Shown here: positions 59,221 through 64,000 of the stretch, piece by piece | How positions within the stretch are numbered: position 1 is the first letter of the stretch | Layout of the letters: each line of letters starts with the position of its first letter | Source: Macrocybe gigantea | Lineage: Eukaryota; Basidiomycota; Agaricomycetes; Agaricales; Callistosporiaceae | NCBI GenBank assembly: GCA_011319805.1 | Contig: SJRY01000329.1 | Coordinates: 186,001 to 250,000, forward strand | Direction: 5' to 3' | Length of the DNA stretch: 64,000 nucleotides | Translations under genes and position numbers: made by a program | The notes under the pieces: model-generated | The model's database searches: none | What the model was told of the DNA's origin: nothing | What the model saw: only the letters and a program-made list of their open reading frames with translations

Positions 59221-60067
59221 AGCGATGCAGAAAAAAAGCTGTTGTGTTCGAGTTTGAGCGCGCGATGTTTGTAAGAGTGCTAGAGTCGTCTGAGTGCAGT
59301 GATGGTTGCAAGCAAACGAGCTAAAGACTCGAAAATGCAAAATGCCATCGAATTTAAACGTTCTAAAGGGGTGGTGGGGCGAGCACAGCTCCGTGATGCT
59401 GTACATCGCCCGCCGGGTCTTCCTGTAGACGATCTACCGATCACTATTAGATCATATCCATTATATCAACCGGCAGGACCTACAATTCCACGTCCAAGTT
59501 CTCCTCTGCATACCTATTGAAAGACAAGGATGCAGAGCGGATGCTAATGGAATATGGCTTGTCTTTCAAAAGCCTCTTGCGAAACGAACTTGGACCAGCG
59601 ATACAAAAAAAAAAACTGAGGACATACAAAACCAAATAGGAGCCCACGTCCGCTGACGTCATAAAGCTACCCTTTTGAGACAAGACGCGGTCACGTGGTT
59701 GCAAACCTGCCCTTTCACGACCGACAGAAGGTTTTCGACTTGTCAAAAATTTGATTATGTTCTGCTGGTTCTCTGCCATACATCTATTGGGCATGGAACA
59801 TAACAAAGCTAAGCTGTAGATATAGTAACCTCATCAGAACTCTCCGTCGCCAAGACCTGCCTACTCTAGTCCACCCGATTGATAGGGCGATACCGAAGAT
59901 CCTATGGCTCCTGTGGTTTCATCGATGATTCTACCTCTCTGACAGAGGCGTTTCGACAAAGGTTTTTCCCTTTCTTTCATTTCTCAAAGCATCATGAACC
60001 TTTTATTAACCCCTCTGTCATGGCGTATAGACAATCGCATGAGTAACAAAGGACAGGTTACCTATTT
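59221..60067. other. divergent intergenic region
   Basis: About 0.85 kb between the cyclin gene and the F-box gene, with an A-run at 59605-59616. No gene recognised. Confidence 0.4.
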
Positions 60068-61356
60068 ATGATCATTGGGCAGCTCATGACGAATTATCAT
60101 CGTCTGATCCCCTCACACGCACATTCAGGTCTCCTCCATTGTCACGTCGTCAGACAAATGCCCCATTCCGTTCCCCGGCCAGTTCTCGATCGTCTTCCGC
60201 TTGAGCTCCTCCGAGAGATTCTCAAATTCGTCTATTGGTCCTGGTTTCCATCCCCCGGTTTTGCGTCGTTCAGATTAGTATGCCGTGCCTTCGCCAATAT
60301 CGGCCGACCACTCCTCTTCCGCCAGATCACTTTGCACATGGACGACGATATGCGCAATCTGTCGCAGAAACACACTGCTGATTTCTTCAACATAATCACT
60401 GAGGACCCCGGGATCGCTTGCTATGTTCGAAAGCTCAAGATTCGTAGCATGAACTTCGACAATAACCGTGACCACATAAAATACGAAACGGCAGCATTGC
60501 CCCAAATCGTGATGAAACTGACACGCGTGGAGGTTCTCAAGATTACGGAGACGTATTTGCCTTCCGGTCCAGACGTAAGGTCTGCTATGCGGCATCTCCT
60601 GCAGTTGCCTACGCTCCATACCCTAGAGATGATAGGAGTCACGGGCCTGCCTTTTGAGGCGCTCCGCTCATGCACAAACCTCAAGAGGTTGTGCTACCGG
60701 GATTGCGAACTCGAGGACGAGCCAGAAGCATTGTCTGTGCCTACCAAGAGAGCAGTTCTGGAGAACATCGAGCTCGATACGTATGAACAGACTGAAATTC
60801 CGATGTTGTTTGTCGGACCCTTTGCCGTTTTCGATGTCACTCGCCTCAAAAGCATGCTTCTCAAACACATGCTTGGCAACGGTGTAGATGCGCTCTTCAA
60901 CGAATGTTGTTCCTCACTAGAAACCCTAGAGCTGGAGTACCACCACGGTATTCTCCAGAGTGGTACGTGCTTCCATGTTAATTCGTTCTGGAAAGCAAAT
61001 TCTCACCAGGTGCTCCACAATCAGATCCCCCTTTTCCCTCTCTCTTTAAACTGACGAAGCTGTCTTCTTTGGTCTTCGACTTCACGATTGCGTTTACTCC
61101 CGAACTTATACCCCTGTTGGATAGCCTGCCTTCCCCGGAGCGGCTCAAGACGATTACGTTCCGAATCCCGGACAAGATAGGCACTTCAAAGACTATTATG
61201 CAGTCATTGTCCGCCTTTGACCGGACCCTTTCCCGGTTTTCGGGCACCATTGTTTTGGCGTTCTCAGGAAAGCCGGACGATCGCATATGGAATATCCCTC
61301 TTACAATCCCATCGACACTGGAGTCGATGAAGCTGTGCTATGCCTGGGAGTGTTGA
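60068..61356 (+). CDS. F-box protein
   Basis: F-box at residues about 37-80: VLDRLPLELLREILKFV, FRLVCRAFANIGRPLLFR. Then leucine-rich, repeat-like sequence typical of the basidiomycete F-box/LRR family: LKIRSMNFDNN, VEVLKITETYLPSG, LHTLEMIGVTGLPF, LETLELEYHHG. An intron of 52 bp (after CTCCAGAGTG, with a GTACGT donor) leads into LFKLTKLSSLVFDF and the C-terminal half. Probably a substrate receptor of an SCF ubiquitin ligase. Two exons, about 410 residues, no lesion. Start ATG 60068 is the first of several; MPHSVPRPVLDRLP, 30 codons in, is an alternative. Confidence 0.8.
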
Positions 61357-61888
61357 TATTGAAATATCTGCAATTCGATGATATTGGGTTGTCTCTACTT
61401 GGCGTACGCACCCGATTATTACATTGATTTCTCTATCGATACCGCCCTGGGTCTGAACTGTTATAAACCTTATAAACCTTCTTAATTCGATAAGATATGA
61501 AATGGCAAGGCAGTATACTGAGCAAAGTCGACGGACTGCTCCTGGTAGTCAATTTTTGACCTCTTTTGGGCCCGGGACAATGGTCGATGAGGTTTGTTTA
61601 TGTCCTCGAAGACAGACAATTAATACCATCTCACTGCCTTCAGGGGCCACACCGTCTTGTGGCGGGTCCAAGCAGTGCAAACAACCATGTTGAAAACATG
61701 TGACTGCTAGAGGTCTTCACAATGCTTTGGCCATGAAAATCACAGCCAAGAATAGTGTGGCCTACAACAAAGCGTGGTCAAAGCGTAGCACGGACGAGTA
61801 GTATATATTGTGGGTTTTGATCATCCCTTGTCGGTCTTCCTTCAGCAGCCTTCTACACCCTCCAGTTTTCGTTGCAACGGACTTTGAA
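61357..61888. other. intergenic region, no gene seen
   Basis: Between the F-box gene and its decayed copy. A short direct repeat TATAAACCTTATAAACCTT lies near 61460-61480. Confidence 0.4.
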
Positions 61889-62430
61889 ATGTCGAGTTTC
61901 TCTGCTCCATTTTCGTCACGCCTTCCACCCGAACTGATTTGGGAGATTCTTGGCAACATACAAGACCAGCATGACAGCTACCTATAGACCATCCCGATTA
62001 CTTTGGTATGCAACTATACGAACGTGGAAGCAACGCGAGTTTACTGACGCAATTTCTTCCAGACGAAACTTCTTTGGGCGATTTTTCTTTGGGCAACCTG
62101 AAGAACCTGTCCTCTTTGACGCTTCAAGTCGACTCTCTGTCTTACCCGCCACTTATGCCTGTTCTGGGTAGCCTGCCCTTCCCAAAGAGGCTCAAAGCAC
62201 TGAGCATCGTTCTCGCATGCGACGACGATGACGAGATAGAGCCCATGATGAAGTCGCTTGCTGCCTATGATCAATATTTCTCTAGATTTTCGGGGGTTCT
62301 CAGCTTGAAATTCAGATCGCTTCCTGCTGACCAGCGCAAGCGTCTTGCTGATATCCGTCACTCATCTTTGCCATTCTTCAAGCACCTACTTCCTTTGACG
62401 TCGAAGTCCATGGATATTGCGCTTGCTTAG
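61889..62430 (+). pseudogene. F-box pseudogene, internally deleted tandem copy
   Basis: Starts MSSFSAPFSSRLPPELIWEIL, an F-box beginning, and reaches a stop at about 61986. The next part, in another frame, matches the C-terminal half of the neighbour: NLSSLTLQVDSL, LGSLPFPKRLKALSIVL, MMKSLAAYDQYFSRFSG (neighbour: IMQSLSAFDRTLSRFSG). The middle (about 200 residues) is missing. Confidence 0.75.
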
Positions 62431-62748
62431 TAATTTTCAGATCATTGTGTATGGCATGAACATTTTAATGTACCTCGTTTATTTTAGTATATCCAATCTA
62501 GTTCTCTTGTGAATCTTTGTTTGAAACCAAAAAACCATGCAGCGGTGATTATCATTCCAACGCTCATAAATGTATACGGCTGCATGCATCTTATACGACT
62601 CATCAAAAGGCGCTCTTTGGTGCAGTAATAGTGTAAGGGCATGTCCAGGTTGTTACGGCAAGCAGAGTACATACAAAGATCATACCAGCGGAAAATCATG
62701 ACGAGGAGCCTCGCGTAGGCACGAAGGGCAAGAAGAATCTCAACAGCA
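62431..62748. other. intergenic region between convergent genes
   Basis: 3' flanks of the F-box relic and the adenylating enzyme. Nothing recognised. Confidence 0.4.
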
Positions 62749-64000
62749 TCAACGCCCATAAACGGATGCGTATGCAGCGTCCAACTCCTTGGCATATGCC
62801 TGCTCAATGGCCCGGCGCCTATGGATATCGGTTAGCACCTGCAATTATAGAGAACAGTTCGTAGAGCTTACCTGAGGTTCCCTTTTGTCTAAACGATTGA
62901 AAAAGACAGTGCCATCAGCTCATCAGTGAGACTACGAAAAACATACCGTTCGAGGCAGGATACCATCCGAGATGACCATGATCAGCCTTTTGTCAGTGAC
63001 TCGTTCGTGTGTATATCGACGGCTGTTAAAGTCTTTCATCCGCCCGAGGATCGTTTCTTTCAGACCGCCTTCCGACGTTAGGTTGGACCCCAAGACCTCG
63101 ACGAAGAGCGCAACAGACGGCCTCTGGTTTCCGACGACAACGCAATCTTTGATCAAATCGCCGCACGTCTCGCGTACCTTCTCTTCGATCGCCCTGTCCA
63201 AGAAATCAGTGTAGCAAGATGCAGCCTCTAGACACAGAAACGACATCGCAATACGGACTTTGTATCGCAGCGTTTGGTGGTTTCGTCTTTGATCCAGTCA
63301 TCGTCGCGTCCGCGGAAGATGTAGGATCCATCCTTTTGCCGTTCGAACAGGTCTCCGGTGTGGAAGTGTCCATCCTCTCCGACTAACGGTGATTTTGCCA
63401 GTTCTTGGGAGTCGGCAAGTATCACGAACTCTAGCAGCTGAACGGATTCCGAAATATCCAACTGCGTGGTCTCACCAACGGGGTCGAATCTATATGATGA
63501 GCCAGGGAGAGGATATAGACGATGAGCTGATTCTCCGAGCTTGGAGGCCATGAGAACGCCTCAAGTTGAGAGACACCTCGTCAGTAATGATATAGAGGCA
63601 AAATAAGATGTTACAGGGCACACCGGATTCTGTGTTGGCATAGATATTCTTTCCCATTGTGAGTACATGTGATAATTTGGATGTGAGATGTGGCTGACTT
63701 ACGACCAGAGGAACCCCATTCCGGAAGCACCACTCATCATCTTCGACGGGCAAACTCGCCCCACCATATGATATCGTCCTCATGCTCTGAAGTAGCTGCA
63801 AAAAATCGGGGTCTTTTTTGGCAGCCCTGATGTGCATTGAGACGAATGGACCGAACATCGTGATGCGGTTCAATCTGCATTTCTCGACCATGTTCGTCAA
63901 CTCTTCCGGCGAGAACCGCGGTGTGGAAGGCTGTACGAAACACGCCCCATCATTCAGAACCTCGAAAAATTCTTGTATGAAGGGACCAAGTGTTGTGAGT
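62749..64000 (-). CDS. AMP-binding (adenylate-forming) enzyme, 3' part
   Basis: The C-terminal part of a gene that enters from the right edge on the minus strand. Adenylation-domain motifs: TISYGGASLP (A4/A5 region), GHFHTGDLFERQKDGSYIFRGRDDDWIK (split here as GHFHTGDLF and YIFRGRDDDWIK; A7-A8 type) and a C-terminal lid part VVVGNQRPSVALFVE, ILGRMKDFNSRRYTHERV, then ISDGILPRT joining KGNLRRRAIEQAYAKE and ending YASVYGR at 62749. No carrier protein or reductase domain follows, so it is a free-standing ligase or a NRPS-like enzyme lacking them. Several short introns, all in frame. Substrate unknown. Confidence 0.75.

Noticed and set aside
1..64000. CRISPR arrays, operons, ribosome binding sites
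   Set aside because: Bacterial features; none seen, and the intron-rich genes show a fungal nuclear genome.

Overview
The window looks like nuclear DNA of an agaricomycete (mushroom-forming basidiomycete). Genes are cut by many 45-65 bp GT-AG introns, spacing is tight, and the gene types are typical of that group: a DUF6533 membrane protein, an AIM9-type phosphotransferase, an F-box protein, adenylate-forming enzymes, and Ngaro-like and LINE-like retroelements. Exon joins below were worked out by eye from splice sites and frame, so internal exon limits are approximate unless given exactly.

Layout. 1-6.1 kb: 3' part of a ferroportin-like iron exporter, facing the large subunit of replication factor C (RFC1). 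6.4-34.9 kb: an accessory block dominated by two small gene families. Family K is a protein-kinase-like family (catalytic loop HGD-x5-N and DFN instead of HRD and DFG): four intact-looking genes (A 6.8-8.5 kb minus, B 8.9-10.5 kb minus, C 15.2-16.8 kb plus, D 23.9-25.5 kb plus), one decayed copy (F 32.7-34.3 kb), one truncated pseudogene (E 30.9-31.3 kb) and one relic (17.2 kb). Family R is an unrecognised protein of 197-199 residues beginning MS-x(3-5)-PQTP, encoded by five exons with four phase-0 introns. Its three copies (14.0-14.8, 22.8-23.6, 31.5-32.4 kb) each lie head-to-head with a K gene across 310-357 bp. This repeated divergent R/K module is the best candidate here for an undescribed system. 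Interspersed are a small secreted Ala/Pro-rich protein, a possible p31comet (MAD2L1BP)-like protein, a DUF6533 membrane protein, a broken AIM9-like gene and a degenerate LINE-like element.

35-47 kb is mostly ordinary: secreted epoxide hydrolase, a conserved protein of unknown function whose frame is broken, a large Gln/Pro-rich protein, mitochondrial malate dehydrogenase (MDH1) divergent from cyclin C (SSN8). 47.4-51.8 kb is a tyrosine-recombinase (Ngaro/DIRS-like) retrotransposon. 52-64 kb holds a decayed TAP-type alpha/beta hydrolase, O6-alkylguanine-DNA alkyltransferase (MGMT), a short-chain dehydrogenase, a PHO80/PCL-type cyclin, an F-box gene with a decayed tandem copy, and the 3' part of an adenylate-forming enzyme.

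Several reading frames in otherwise convincing genes are broken by single-base changes in short homopolymers. Some of this may be consensus sequencing error rather than biology, and it is flagged wherever it matters.
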